Origin: Akkermansiaceae bacterium UBA7331
Lineage (GTDB): Bacteria; Verrucomicrobiota; Verrucomicrobiia; Verrucomicrobiales; Akkermansiaceae
Length of the DNA stretch: 41,435 nt
Reading direction: 5' to 3'
Assembly: GCA_002471255.1 (NCBI GenBank)
Contig: DKPP01000004.1
Coordinates: forward strand, 1-41,435
The notes beneath the pieces were generated by a model. It saw nothing but the letters and a program-made list of their open reading frames with translations. It was not told where the DNA came from and ran no database searches. Within the stretch, counting starts at the first letter, position 1. Each line of letters opens with the position of its first letter. Below are positions 16,491 through 24,507 of this stretch, one piece after another. The position numbers and the translations under genes were made by a program.

Positions 16491-17222
16491 TTATTGATTT
16501 TGCTTAATGGCGTCCCAATCGATGATTTGAGATAAGATTTGGTCGATTAAACCTTCGGTGGCTTTTTCGGCATCTTCTTTGCTGCGTCCGATAAGCGCGC
16601 CATAAGGAGTGCTAACTTGGAAATATGCCCAACGTTGTACTTTACCGAATAAAATGCGATCTTTTAAATCTAATAGTAAACGCTCGATGTGGCTATGTGT
16701 TATTTGCTTGTTTCCGATAAATATATAATAATGGATGCAGTCAATAACAGTAGGTTCTCTATCGTTTGGTGTGATGTTTTGTTTTGTGGTGATTTGAGAA
16801 ATCGTGATATCACCGAATTTTTTAATATGAAGCGTTTTGGGTAAGGTCTTCATATCAAAATGACCTTGAGCGGGTAAGCAGTACTCGGGGCGGTGAATGG
16901 AATTATTCATATCATGCCCTGAAAGGACGATAGATGCTTGCACCGTCAGTTTTTGTGTGGAGTTTTCTGATAATATGTTCAGAGATTCATTTTCTACGAA
17001 CTCCATTTTAGAAAATTCCGTATCTTCCGCTAAAATTTTTCTTTCCTCTGCAGATTCTTGTTTTGGTGTGCCGATCCAACCATTGATATGGGCATTATTA
17101 GGGAATACTAGAGAAACGGAAGCAACTTCCATATCACTTGATTCATTCGATATGAAATTAATTCCAATTAAAATAGCAGCAAAAATAGGAAGAAGTAGTG
17201 GAAGAATAACTTTTCTTTTCAT
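16491..17222 (-). CDS. Exosortase-associated EpsI-family protein
   Basis: 243 residues. An N-terminal membrane segment (about 5-24) is followed by an extracytoplasmic domain with SIHRPEYCLPAQG (about 109-121), the hallmark Cys-containing motif of EpsI (DUF3485). EpsI-like proteins accompany exosortases and are thought to help in processing or exopolysaccharide export. Only one base separates it from the exosortase gene, so they form one unit. The C-terminal WAYFQVSTPYG stretch also fits the family. Confidence 0.88.
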   Translation of the reverse strand: MKRKVILPLLLPIFAAILIGINFISNESSDMEVASVSLVFPNNAHINGWIGTPKQESAEERKILAEDTEFSKMEFVENESLNILSENSTQKLTVQASIVLSGHDMNNSIHRPEYCLPAQGHFDMKTLPKTLHIKKFGDITISQITTKQNITPNDREPTVIDCIHYYIFIGNKQITHSHIERLLLDLKDRILFGKVQRWAYFQVSTPYGALIGRSKEDAEKATEGLIDQILSQIIDWDAIKQNQ

Positions 17223-17223
17223 A

Positions 17224-18183
17224 TTAGGCTTCGGTGTTAGTTGAGGATGGCTTCTTGTTGTTGATGATGACGACCGTTTTTTCTTTTCGTTTCCAAGGTG
17301 GCTTGCCGGTTAAGCAAAGTTGAACCCCAATTAGGCAGACTAAACTGATTGGGAAGAATAAAACAAATGTAGACCAATCATGCCAAGTACCGACTGCGAA
17401 TTGTGGGTTGACGTATTCTGCCATGGCAAAAATACTGATGATTCGAAATCCATTTCCGATAATAGCGATAGGAATGGCTGATAAAAAAAGAACGGACCTT
17501 TTCCAAAATGCTATCGGCGTCAAGTAAGCCCATGTGGCGGAAAATAGGATAAGTGAAGTTAAGGATCTAATGCCGCTACATCCACCTGCGATGTTGATGG
17601 TCTCCCATTCGCTATTTTTAGGAAGAATATTTGTGCCTTGTACGTAAGTTTCAATTCCCATGAGCGTTGTGGCAAAGTGGGCCATTTGGGTGGCAATGAT
17701 TTGTAATCCTACCGTAGCCTGTTGAAATCCGGGAATAGGGATACTTAATAAGAAGAGTAGTAGTGGAAAAGCCAAGAGTTTAGCTATCGTTTTACCGTAT
17801 AAATACCAACATGATCCTAGTACTACGAAAGGTAAGGACGCTATACTAATACGACATTGATAGGATCGGTAACCTACATAATACATGAAAATACCTATAA
17901 ATAGTATAATGAGTCCTCTCCAATCAATTTGTTTGGGGGCGTTGATGATCTCGTCTTTGACGTGATAAATGAGAAAAGCGATAAGTGGTATAACGATCCA
18001 AGCTTGTTGTCCGCCATTGGGTCCTGAGTTGAACCAATACATGTTGATCCAACTAAATAGATTTTGTTCGTTTGATCCGGGAGCGTTGAATATTAAGTAA
18101 GCCGGTATGATAATGATTAAGGAAAGTATTGCCGCTAAATTGGTTGTTGGTCTGTTTTCGTTGGTTGTCGTTTTTGTCTCCAT
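17224..18183 (-). CDS. Exosortase (transpeptidase-like membrane enzyme)
   Basis: 319 residues with about eight membrane segments. The three catalytic residues are in place: Cys202 in AGGCSGIRSL, Arg247 in GNGFRI and His268 in GTWHDW. Exosortases cut and anchor proteins carrying a C-terminal PEP-CTERM-like signal. No predicted protein in the window ends with such a signal, so its substrates lie elsewhere. It is followed at once by its EpsI partner and is divergent from prs. The C-terminal tail beyond the last membrane segment is basic and polar. Confidence 0.93.
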   Translation of the reverse strand: METKTTTNENRPTTNLAAILSLIIIIPAYLIFNAPGSNEQNLFSWINMYWFNSGPNGGQQAWIVIPLIAFLIYHVKDEIINAPKQIDWRGLIILFIGIFMYYVGYRSYQCRISIASLPFVVLGSCWYLYGKTIAKLLAFPLLLFLLSIPIPGFQQATVGLQIIATQMAHFATTLMGIETYVQGTNILPKNSEWETINIAGGCSGIRSLTSLILFSATWAYLTPIAFWKRSVLFLSAIPIAIIGNGFRIISIFAMAEYVNPQFAVGTWHDWSTFVLFFPISLVCLIGVQLCLTGKPPWKRKEKTVVIINNKKPSSTNTEA

Positions 18184-18275
18184 AAGTCTTGTTGTCAGAA
18201 AAATTACTTTTTTCGTGATTTAAGTATTGCTCTTCTCGTGAACTATGTACAGAATGCCCTCGCTTTCTTTTAGGT

Positions 18276-19205
18276 ATGAAGATTATTAGCGGTACAGCAC
18301 ACAGAGAACTCGCCGAACGCATCGCTCAGAGCGTAGGTATTGAGTTAACCGACGTCACGGTGAATACTTTCCCCGATGGCGAAAGTTTTGTAAAGATAAA
18401 TGAGAATATTCGTGGTAAGGATGTATTTTTGATCCAACCCACATGTCCACCTACAAACCATAACTTGATGGAACTTTGCGTGATGGTAGATGCAGCTCGC
18501 CGCGCAAGCGCAGGCCGTATTACTGCCGTTATTCCATTTTTTGGTTATGCTCGTCAAGACCGTAAAGATCAACCTCGCGTTCCGATTACGGCTAAACTTG
18601 TTGCAAACTTATTAACAGCTGCCGGTGTAGATCGTGTATTAACGATGGATTTGCACGCTGCTCAGATTCAAGGTTTCTTCGATATTCCGGTTGATCACCT
18701 TTATGCTGCTCCTGTTTTGATTCGTCACCTTAAGGAACACTATATTAAAGATCTTAAAAACATGGTTGTCGTATCCCCTGACGTGGGTGGTGTAAAGATG
18801 GCTCGCGCTTATGCTGATGCATTGGGTGCTGAGTTTGCTATCGTTGCCAAACACCGCGTTAATGCTACCCACGTAGAAGCTATGAACGTTATCGGCGATG
18901 TAGCCGGTCGTGACGTAGTGCTTGTGGACGACATGACTGAAACTGCCGGTACTTTATGTGCAGCAGCCAAGATATTGAAGGAACATGGTGCTATGCGCGT
19001 GTTTGCTTGTGTTTCCCACGGCGTTTTGGGTGAAATGGCTCGTGAACGTTTGGAAAACTCCATTATTGAACGCGTTTTGACTTCCGATAGTGTGCCTCAA
19101 GCATACGGCCCGAAAGTTGATACCGTAAGTGTTGGTGACTTACTTGGTCAGGCTGTGCGCCGTATTCATGACAAAGAATCTGTATCATCATTGTTTGACA
19201 TTTAA
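18276..19205 (+). CDS. prs: Ribose-phosphate pyrophosphokinase
   Basis: Makes PRPP from ribose 5-phosphate and ATP for purine, pyrimidine, His, Trp and NAD synthesis. 309 residues, the usual class I length. Signatures are TFPDGESFVKINENIRG, the flexible-loop YARQDRKDQPRVPI, DLHAAQIQGFFDIPVDH and the PRPP loop DVVLVDDMTETAGT. A weak promoter candidate, TTGCTC (18227-18232) with 17 bp to CAGAAT (18250-18255), lies just upstream. A structured element and rplY follow, in the common prs-rplY order. Confidence 0.97.
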   Translation: MKIISGTAHRELAERIAQSVGIELTDVTVNTFPDGESFVKINENIRGKDVFLIQPTCPPTNHNLMELCVMVDAARRASAGRITAVIPFFGYARQDRKDQPRVPITAKLVANLLTAAGVDRVLTMDLHAAQIQGFFDIPVDHLYAAPVLIRHLKEHYIKDLKNMVVVSPDVGGVKMARAYADALGAEFAIVAKHRVNATHVEAMNVIGDVAGRDVVLVDDMTETAGTLCAAAKILKEHGAMRVFACVSHGVLGEMARERLENSIIERVLTSDSVPQAYGPKVDTVSVGDLLGQAVRRIHDKESVSSLFDI

Positions 19206-19213
19206 TCAAAAAT

Positions 19214-19284
19214 AGTGCAGAGTGTCGCCCCCGTGGCTCATCGTATTGATGACGACAGGCCTAGATTCGCGGGGCTTCTGCACT
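19214..19284 (+). promoter_or_regulatory. Long structured leader between prs and rplY
   Basis: A 71-base imperfect stem-loop. The outer stem is AGTGCAGA/TCTGCACT (19214-19221 and 19277-19284), then GCCCC/GGGGC (19227-19231 and 19271-19275), and an inner hairpin TCATC/GTATT/GATGA (19238-19252). No T-run follows, so it is not a typical terminator. The rplY start codon is 48 bases downstream. A perfect TTGACA (19195-19200) overlaps the prs stop, but a promoter there would start inside the 5' arm. A cis-regulatory leader for L25 is the likeliest reading (inference). Confidence 0.6.
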
Positions 19285-19332
19285 GAACCCGATCTTAAAT
19301 CATTAAATAAACCTATTATTTGCCTCAATAAC

Positions 19333-19905
19333 ATGGCTACAACTCATTCAATCAAAGCCGAGAATAGAACTTGCGCCGGTACCGGCAAGCTTAATCAATT
19401 GCGCGCCCAAGGTATCGTACCAGGCGTTGTGTACGGTTCTGGTGTAGAACCATACAACGTTCAAGTATCTGCCCGTGATTTGGCTCAAATGCTTGCAGAA
19501 GCAGGTTCCGAATTCATTTTGGTAACTGTAGAAATCGACGGTAAAAATGTAAGCGCTCTTCTTAAAGAAGTTCAGCACAACGCTCTTACCAACGAATACA
19601 CACACGTTGACTTCCTCGCCGTTCAAGATGACACTGTCATCAATGCTTGCGTACCTGTGGTACTTACCGGTGAATCCGAAGGTGTAAAACAAGGTGGTAT
19701 GCTTGATCAGTCCATCTATGAATTACCAATCAGCTGCGCTGTGAAAGATCTTCCAGAAGCTATCGAAGTTGACATCACCACTCTTAAGACCGGTGAAGTT
19801 CTTCGTCTTGGTGCATTAAACTTGCCAACAGGCGTTTCTTGCTCCCTTCAAGACAGTGTTGTTATTGTCTTGGTTAAGGCTTCCCGCGTATCTTCCAGCA
19901 ACTAA
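19333..19905 (+). CDS. rplY: 50S ribosomal protein L25 (general stress protein Ctc type)
   Basis: Binds 5S rRNA. 190 residues: an N-terminal L25 domain (about 1-90, with RAQGIVPGVVYGSG and LLKEVQHNALTNEYTHVDF) and a C-terminal TL5/Ctc beta domain (about 95-185). The reading frame is open further upstream, to 19222, but that extension would translate the leader stem-loop and has no homology, so ATG 19333 (MATTHSIKAEN) is chosen. It is located after prs, as in many bacteria. Confidence 0.95.
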   Translation: MATTHSIKAENRTCAGTGKLNQLRAQGIVPGVVYGSGVEPYNVQVSARDLAQMLAEAGSEFILVTVEIDGKNVSALLKEVQHNALTNEYTHVDFLAVQDDTVINACVPVVLTGESEGVKQGGMLDQSIYELPISCAVKDLPEAIEVDITTLKTGEVLRLGALNLPTGVSCSLQDSVVIVLVKASRVSSSN

Positions 19906-19926
19906 GCTAAGATAGATTTCGTATAT

Positions 19927-19960
19927 AAGCGTTAGGATTTTTTATCCTAACGCTTTTTTT
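19927..19960 (+). terminator. Intrinsic terminator of rplY
   Basis: Perfect 12-bp stem AAGCGTTAGGAT/ATCCTAACGCTT (19927-19938 and 19944-19955) with a T5 loop, continuing into a run of T residues to 19960. Confidence 0.95.
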
Positions 19961-20038
19961 GTCGCAATTTTTAAGGTTTATGTTATGTTAGTGAAACTGT
20001 ATTTTTCTTATATCGACCCGTAATTATTGATTTTCATT

Positions 20039-21373
20039 ATGAAGCGTTCACTTATTTTGGCTATGGCAATGGTCACACCATGTATTTTTGCTGATGAGGT
20101 AAAAATGAAAGATGGTACTGTGTATAAAGATTGCACCATTGATTCTGAAACGGACACGGAATATCACTTGTTAGTACCTGTGTCAAAAAGCATTAAAGAT
20201 TCTGTAACTGTTTTAAAAGAAAATGTTGAATCTGTGGTTAAATCTACACTGGAAGAGCTAGCTATCGAAAAGCTTAATAAAAAATATAAAGATATTGATA
20301 CGCTTGATTCTAAGGGACTGGAAGAAGCTTTGAAAGATTTGGAAAAAACTGTAGCCGCCACGCCGAAAGAAGGCAAAACTGCAGAAATTTACAAAACCGC
20401 TTTCGCTTTACAAAAGAAGGTTAAAGCGAAGCTTGATGCAATCGGAGATAAAGAAAAAGCAGCGGCTGAGGCTAAAGAGGCCGAGTTGGCTAAAGTAAAC
20501 GTGAGAAATAAATACGATTTCGAAGCTAATCGTTTACTAGAAAGAATGAAAAAGCTTAATGTTGATGGAAAACAGGTGTTCATGATGGAAATTTATGATC
20601 GTTTACGTGATGAATACCCTGGTACGGAAGCTGTAGCTCAAGGTTATGTAATGGTTAAAAAAGTATTACCTCCTCTGAACGATTCCTTAAAAAAGCAAAT
20701 TGCAACTCTTGAGAAAAAATTAGAAAAAGAGAGAACCGCTATTCAAACTGAGAATGATGCTCGCCGTGCAAATGGGAAGTTGACCCCAGAACAGCGCGAA
20801 GCACTTCAAGAACAAAGCACCAAAAAGATGCGAGCCATCTCAGATCGCGAAACGAAATTGCGTGATGAATATCGTGCTATTCGTGATAAACTTCGTGAAA
20901 AACAATATCGTTGGTTTAATCCTCCTGCCGGTTGCTTAGATGCCATGAAAGATTTACAACGTTTGGCTGACACCGAGGTAAAAAGAATTAAACAACCAAT
21001 GAACGAAGCTGAACCTTATGCCGGTGAGGCAACTAAAGCAATGGCCTTAGCTTGGGAATTGGCTGATGCCGGTAAATTTGACGAAGCGCGTGAGCAAGTA
21101 CAGATTTTAAAAGAAGCACGCGTTCCTGGTGAATATTACGAGGAGCTTGATGGCATCGTTTACGAAGGTCAACAAGATTTGCGTGTAAAAGAGCGCGAAG
21201 AACGTGCGGCTGCCGCTGCAAAAGAGCGTGAAAGAATTTCGGAAGAACAGCGTTTGGCTCGCGAAGGTAAAAAGCCCGAACCTAAAGCGGACGAAGGGAA
21301 AGCTGATGATTCCAAACCTTCTGACTCATCAAAGTCCAAAGATAAGCCTGCCGATAAAAAGAAATCAAAATAA
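20039..21373 (+). CDS. Secreted coiled-coil protein, possibly PTPDL-like
   Basis: 444 residues from ATG 20039; the frame can also open at a TTG four codons earlier, but the ATG gives a cleaner signal peptide (MKRSLILAMAMVTPCIFADE). Next comes a short beta module (VKMKDGTVYKDCTI), then long charged helices with coiled-coil character (about 90-290), a second helical part, and a Lys/Asp/Ser/Pro-rich low-complexity tail. The beginning resembles verrucomicrobial proteins annotated as the PTPDL family, though that motif itself is not intact. Probably periplasmic; function unknown. It lies downstream of the rplY terminator and ends in its own terminator. Confidence 0.75.
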   Translation: MKRSLILAMAMVTPCIFADEVKMKDGTVYKDCTIDSETDTEYHLLVPVSKSIKDSVTVLKENVESVVKSTLEELAIEKLNKKYKDIDTLDSKGLEEALKDLEKTVAATPKEGKTAEIYKTAFALQKKVKAKLDAIGDKEKAAAEAKEAELAKVNVRNKYDFEANRLLERMKKLNVDGKQVFMMEIYDRLRDEYPGTEAVAQGYVMVKKVLPPLNDSLKKQIATLEKKLEKERTAIQTENDARRANGKLTPEQREALQEQSTKKMRAISDRETKLRDEYRAIRDKLREKQYRWFNPPAGCLDAMKDLQRLADTEVKRIKQPMNEAEPYAGEATKAMALAWELADAGKFDEAREQVQILKEARVPGEYYEELDGIVYEGQQDLRVKEREERAAAAAKERERISEEQRLAREGKKPEPKADEGKADDSKPSDSSKSKDKPADKKKSK

Positions 21374-21395
21374 TTGGTTCGCTAAATCATTTTCT

Positions 21396-21434
21396 AAATA
21401 AGGTCAGCCTATAATGGTTGACCTTATTTATTTT
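21396..21434. terminator. Bidirectional intrinsic terminator
   Basis: 11-bp perfect stem (21396-21406 and 21419-21429), AAATAAGGTCA paired with its complement, with T/A-rich flanks on both sides. It lies between the convergent coiled-coil gene and the DUF418 gene. Confidence 0.8.
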
Positions 21435-22677
21435 AGTGTGATCTGGAATGTCGGTTGAGTAACGGCTGCCATTGTCGGAGGGTAGCACTTCTCCATAACC
21501 ATTCAATTGGGCCATAAAGCATATATCTGAGCCATATATTGCATAGAATAACTTGAATGGTAAAAGTCACTAGAGACATGCTGAGGCAATAAAAGCTATT
21601 AAACTCATAAGCAAGGCCAAAGCCCCAATTAAAAAAGATAGGTGTAAAAATAATACTTTGGGAGAGATAACAAGTAAGTGTGATTTTTCCGGCGGCACTC
21701 ATCCATAAATTAGGTGTTTTCATTTTTTGGCGAGTGAAAATGATGATAATTAAGCTAATGAATACGCCCATGAACGCAATGTTTTGCCAGCAGGATAAAA
21801 TCTGTGTAGTCGAGTGGCTAATCCCTACATCCTGTAGAATCCAAGGTAAATTGCCGACAATAAGAATAAAGCAGAATAAACCGGCGGACCAAATGGCTAG
21901 CTTTTTAAAAAAATCCACATTATCCATCTGTTCAAAAATACGGTATCTACCGGCTAACATACCTAATAAGAACATTCCTAAAGTTTGCCATAATCGACCA
22001 CTTTGAATAAAAAATTCCCATTTGCCTAATTGCCCAAATGTGAAATTCCAGCCCGCTACTTTCCACCAAGAATGAGATTGAGCGATGACTTCTCTCGTTT
22101 GCATTTCTACGTTTGGTAGGTGAAATGATATCGAGGGAATTTGTAAATCAGGATTATTGGAAAAGATGTTGATCATTACATTCCAAAAGGCAATTGGTTG
22201 TAACAAGCATAATACGGTTAAAAGCCAGATTATAATGTTAGGTAATTTGTAAACAGCTACCAAAACCATTCCTAAAATTCCAAATATAGTGAGAATATCG
22301 CCATCGTAAAATAGAGTATGAATCAAACCTAAGGCAATCAGGAGGATTAATCTCCAGATAAAGGTTTTTCTAAAATCGTGACCTTTTTTTGATCTTCTAT
22401 CCAACTGAATAAAAAAACTGATGCCAAATAGAAATGAAAAGAGTAAATACGCTTTACTAACAAACAGATGCTGATATATCCAGTCTGTGATTTGGTCTGC
22501 GTAAATTAGCCAACCAACTGACGGTTTTAAATGGATATATAGATTAAAGTGATCGTGTGTGTGAACGATAAGAATACCCAATAGTGCAAATGCACGTAGG
22601 GTGTCGATAATGTAAATGCGATGGGGCGAGGGAGTTGATGGATCCGTAGTTAGCGGAGTTGGTGTAGTCGCATTCAT
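21433..22677 (-). CDS. DUF418 (YeiB-like) integral membrane protein
   Basis: 414 residues with about ten membrane segments. The N-terminal RIYIIDTLRAFALLGILIVH is shared by DUF418 proteins and the related acyltransferase-3 superfamily. The C-terminal GKITLTCYLSQSII and GPIEWLWRSATL blocks are the DUF418 signature. Biochemical function is unknown; a transport or acyl-transfer role is often proposed. Its start overlaps the dxr stop codon by 4 bases (ATGA), implying translational coupling. Confidence 0.88.
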   Translation of the reverse strand: MNATTPTPLTTDPSTPSPHRIYIIDTLRAFALLGILIVHTHDHFNLYIHLKPSVGWLIYADQITDWIYQHLFVSKAYLLFSFLFGISFFIQLDRRSKKGHDFRKTFIWRLILLIALGLIHTLFYDGDILTIFGILGMVLVAVYKLPNIIIWLLTVLCLLQPIAFWNVMINIFSNNPDLQIPSISFHLPNVEMQTREVIAQSHSWWKVAGWNFTFGQLGKWEFFIQSGRLWQTLGMFLLGMLAGRYRIFEQMDNVDFFKKLAIWSAGLFCFILIVGNLPWILQDVGISHSTTQILSCWQNIAFMGVFISLIIIIFTRQKMKTPNLWMSAAGKITLTCYLSQSIIFTPIFFNWGFGLAYEFNSFYCLSMSLVTFTIQVILCNIWLRYMLYGPIEWLWRSATLRQWQPLLNRHSRSH

Positions 22678-23840
22678 CCAAGGCGATTAATTTGGTTTGC
22701 CGCTTCAATCCTTGCCCATTGGTCAGCTTCGATCACTATGTCCAAGTTTCCTTGAGTGTCTTGTTGTTGATGTTGAGACATGGTTTTTTCAACAATATCG
22801 GCAATATCTGTAAAACGGATTTCGCCTTGCACGAATGCTTCTACCGCTATTTCATTGGCTGCATTGTAAACTGCGGGCATGGTTCCCCCTATTGTGCCAG
22901 CTTTTCGTGCTAAGCGCAGAGCGGGGAACATTTCGTGTTTAGGAGATTCGAAGCTTAATGATCCTAGGCTTCCAAAATCTAGAGGTTTAAGTGAATTCTC
23001 CACTCTATCCGGATAGGTGATAGCGTATTGGATTGGGAAGCACATATCGGAATTGCTCATCTGTGCTAAAATAGAACCGTCAATGAACTCAACCATTGAG
23101 TGAACAATACTTTGTGGATGAACGACTACATCGACTCGATCCATTGGAATGTCAAATAACCAACGAGCCTCAATCATTTCGAGCCCTTTGTTAAACATTG
23201 TTGCCGAATCAATGGTGATTTTTTGTCCCATTGACCAAGTAGGGTGTTTCAATGCCTGCTCGAGTGTGACAGAGTGCAAGTCTTGTGCGTTCCAAGTGCG
23301 GAAGGGGCCTCCGGATGCGGTTAGGATAAGGCGAGAAATTTCTTTGTTTTTTACGTGCTGGCCTTCTAGGCACTGAAAAATGGCATTATGCTCGCTATCT
23401 ACAGGTAAAATATTCACACCGGCTTTTTTAGCTGCTGTCATAATGATATCACCTGCCATGACGAGGATTTCCTTGCTAGCGATAGCCAGATCTTTACCTG
23501 CTTCAATTGCAGCTAAAGCGGGTTTGAGTCCTGCCGTGCCAATGATGGAAATGAGTACCATATCGGCTTCAGGTAATTGTGCTAATGCACATAGACCTTC
23601 TTCACCTGTGACGATACTCACGTCAGGGAGAGCTGATTGCAAAGCAAGTGATTTATCCTTATTGTAAATACCAACGTGTTTAACTTGAAATTCTTGAGTT
23701 TGTTCAATCAGACTATCCACACTATTAGCTGCAGCTAAAGCAACTACTTCCATACGGTTAGGTAGGTCTCTTGCTACTTTGAGTGCGCTTGTTCCGATAG
23801 AGCCGGTAGACCCCAAGATTACGACACGTTTTTTATCCAT
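22674..23840 (-). CDS. dxr: 1-deoxy-D-xylulose 5-phosphate reductoisomerase
   Basis: Converts DXP to 2-C-methyl-D-erythritol 4-phosphate with NADPH, the committed step of the MEP isoprenoid pathway. 388 residues from ATG 23840; a GTG one codon earlier is also possible. The NADPH motif GSTGSIGTSAL, the metal/substrate block PVDSEHNAIFQCLEG, LTASGGPFR, SATMFNKGLEMIEA and HPQSIVHSMVEF are all intact. It is co-transcribed with the DUF418 gene. A weak -35/-10 pair, TTGTCA and CATCAT with a 17-bp spacer, lies directly before the start. Confidence 0.97.
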   Translation of the reverse strand: MDKKRVVILGSTGSIGTSALKVARDLPNRMEVVALAAANSVDSLIEQTQEFQVKHVGIYNKDKSLALQSALPDVSIVTGEEGLCALAQLPEADMVLISIIGTAGLKPALAAIEAGKDLAIASKEILVMAGDIIMTAAKKAGVNILPVDSEHNAIFQCLEGQHVKNKEISRLILTASGGPFRTWNAQDLHSVTLEQALKHPTWSMGQKITIDSATMFNKGLEMIEARWLFDIPMDRVDVVVHPQSIVHSMVEFIDGSILAQMSNSDMCFPIQYAITYPDRVENSLKPLDFGSLGSLSFESPKHEMFPALRLARKAGTIGGTMPAVYNAANEIAVEAFVQGEIRFTDIADIVEKTMSQHQQQDTQGNLDIVIEADQWARIEAANQINRLG

Positions 23841-23984
23841 CACGGAGAGTGATGATGCACCAAATAAGCTATTTTGACAAGAATAAGGCGATAGCGTAAG
23901 TATGATTTATTTTTGTTGGATAACTTTAAGTAAAATTTTCGAAAAGAATTGTAATTTTGGTTTAATCATTATACGAAAGAACGC

Positions 23985-24491
23985 ATGAAACGCATCGCGG
24001 TGTATGCCGGTAGCTTTGATCCTTTGACTAATGGTCATTTGTGGATGATACGTCAAGGAGTTACCATGTTTGATGAACTGATTGTGGCAATCGGTACGAA
24101 TCCAGATAAATCTTATACGTTTTCTCATGAAGAACGACTTTCGATGCTACGCGATGCATTAGTAGATTTACCCGAAGTACGCATTGAGCATTTCCATAAT
24201 CGTTTTTTAGTCGATTTTGCCAAAGAAAATAAAGCTTCTTTTATGATCCGTGGCATTCGATCTACTCATGATTATGAGTATGAAAAAGTGATGAGACATA
24301 TCAATGCGGATATGGCTCCGAATATTACCACAATCTTTTTAATGCCACCTCGTGATACGGCTGAATTATCGTCTAGCATGGTCAAAGGCTTAATTGGCCC
24401 GGAAGGTTGGGAAGAGCAAGTGAAACGCTATGTGCCTAGCGGTGTTTTTGATTTGTTACGCACAAGGGTTGCGGAACGTCAATCTGTGTAG
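23985..24491 (+). CDS. coaD: Phosphopantetheine adenylyltransferase
   Basis: Penultimate step of coenzyme A synthesis: 4'-phosphopantetheine plus ATP to dephospho-CoA. 168 residues, normal length. The nucleotidyltransferase motif YAGSFDPLTNGH (7-18, with His18), GIRSTHDYEYE and ELSSSMVK are typical. It is divergent from dxr. Its 3' end lies only 16 bases from that of the convergent kinase gene. Confidence 0.96.
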   Translation: MKRIAVYAGSFDPLTNGHLWMIRQGVTMFDELIVAIGTNPDKSYTFSHEERLSMLRDALVDLPEVRIEHFHNRFLVDFAKENKASFMIRGIRSTHDYEYEKVMRHINADMAPNITTIFLMPPRDTAELSSSMVKGLIGPEGWEEQVKRYVPSGVFDLLRTRVAERQSV

Positions 24492-24507
24492 TGCAAGTTT
24501 TACTACC

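Noticed and set aside
19214..19284. Terminator or SRP RNA between prs and rplY
   Set aside because: There is no T-run after the stem, and the GGAAG-type tetraloop region of SRP RNA is absent.
19222..19332. Extended N-terminus of L25
   Set aside because: It would translate the leader stem-loop, and the family begins at MATTHSIK; the later ATG is better.
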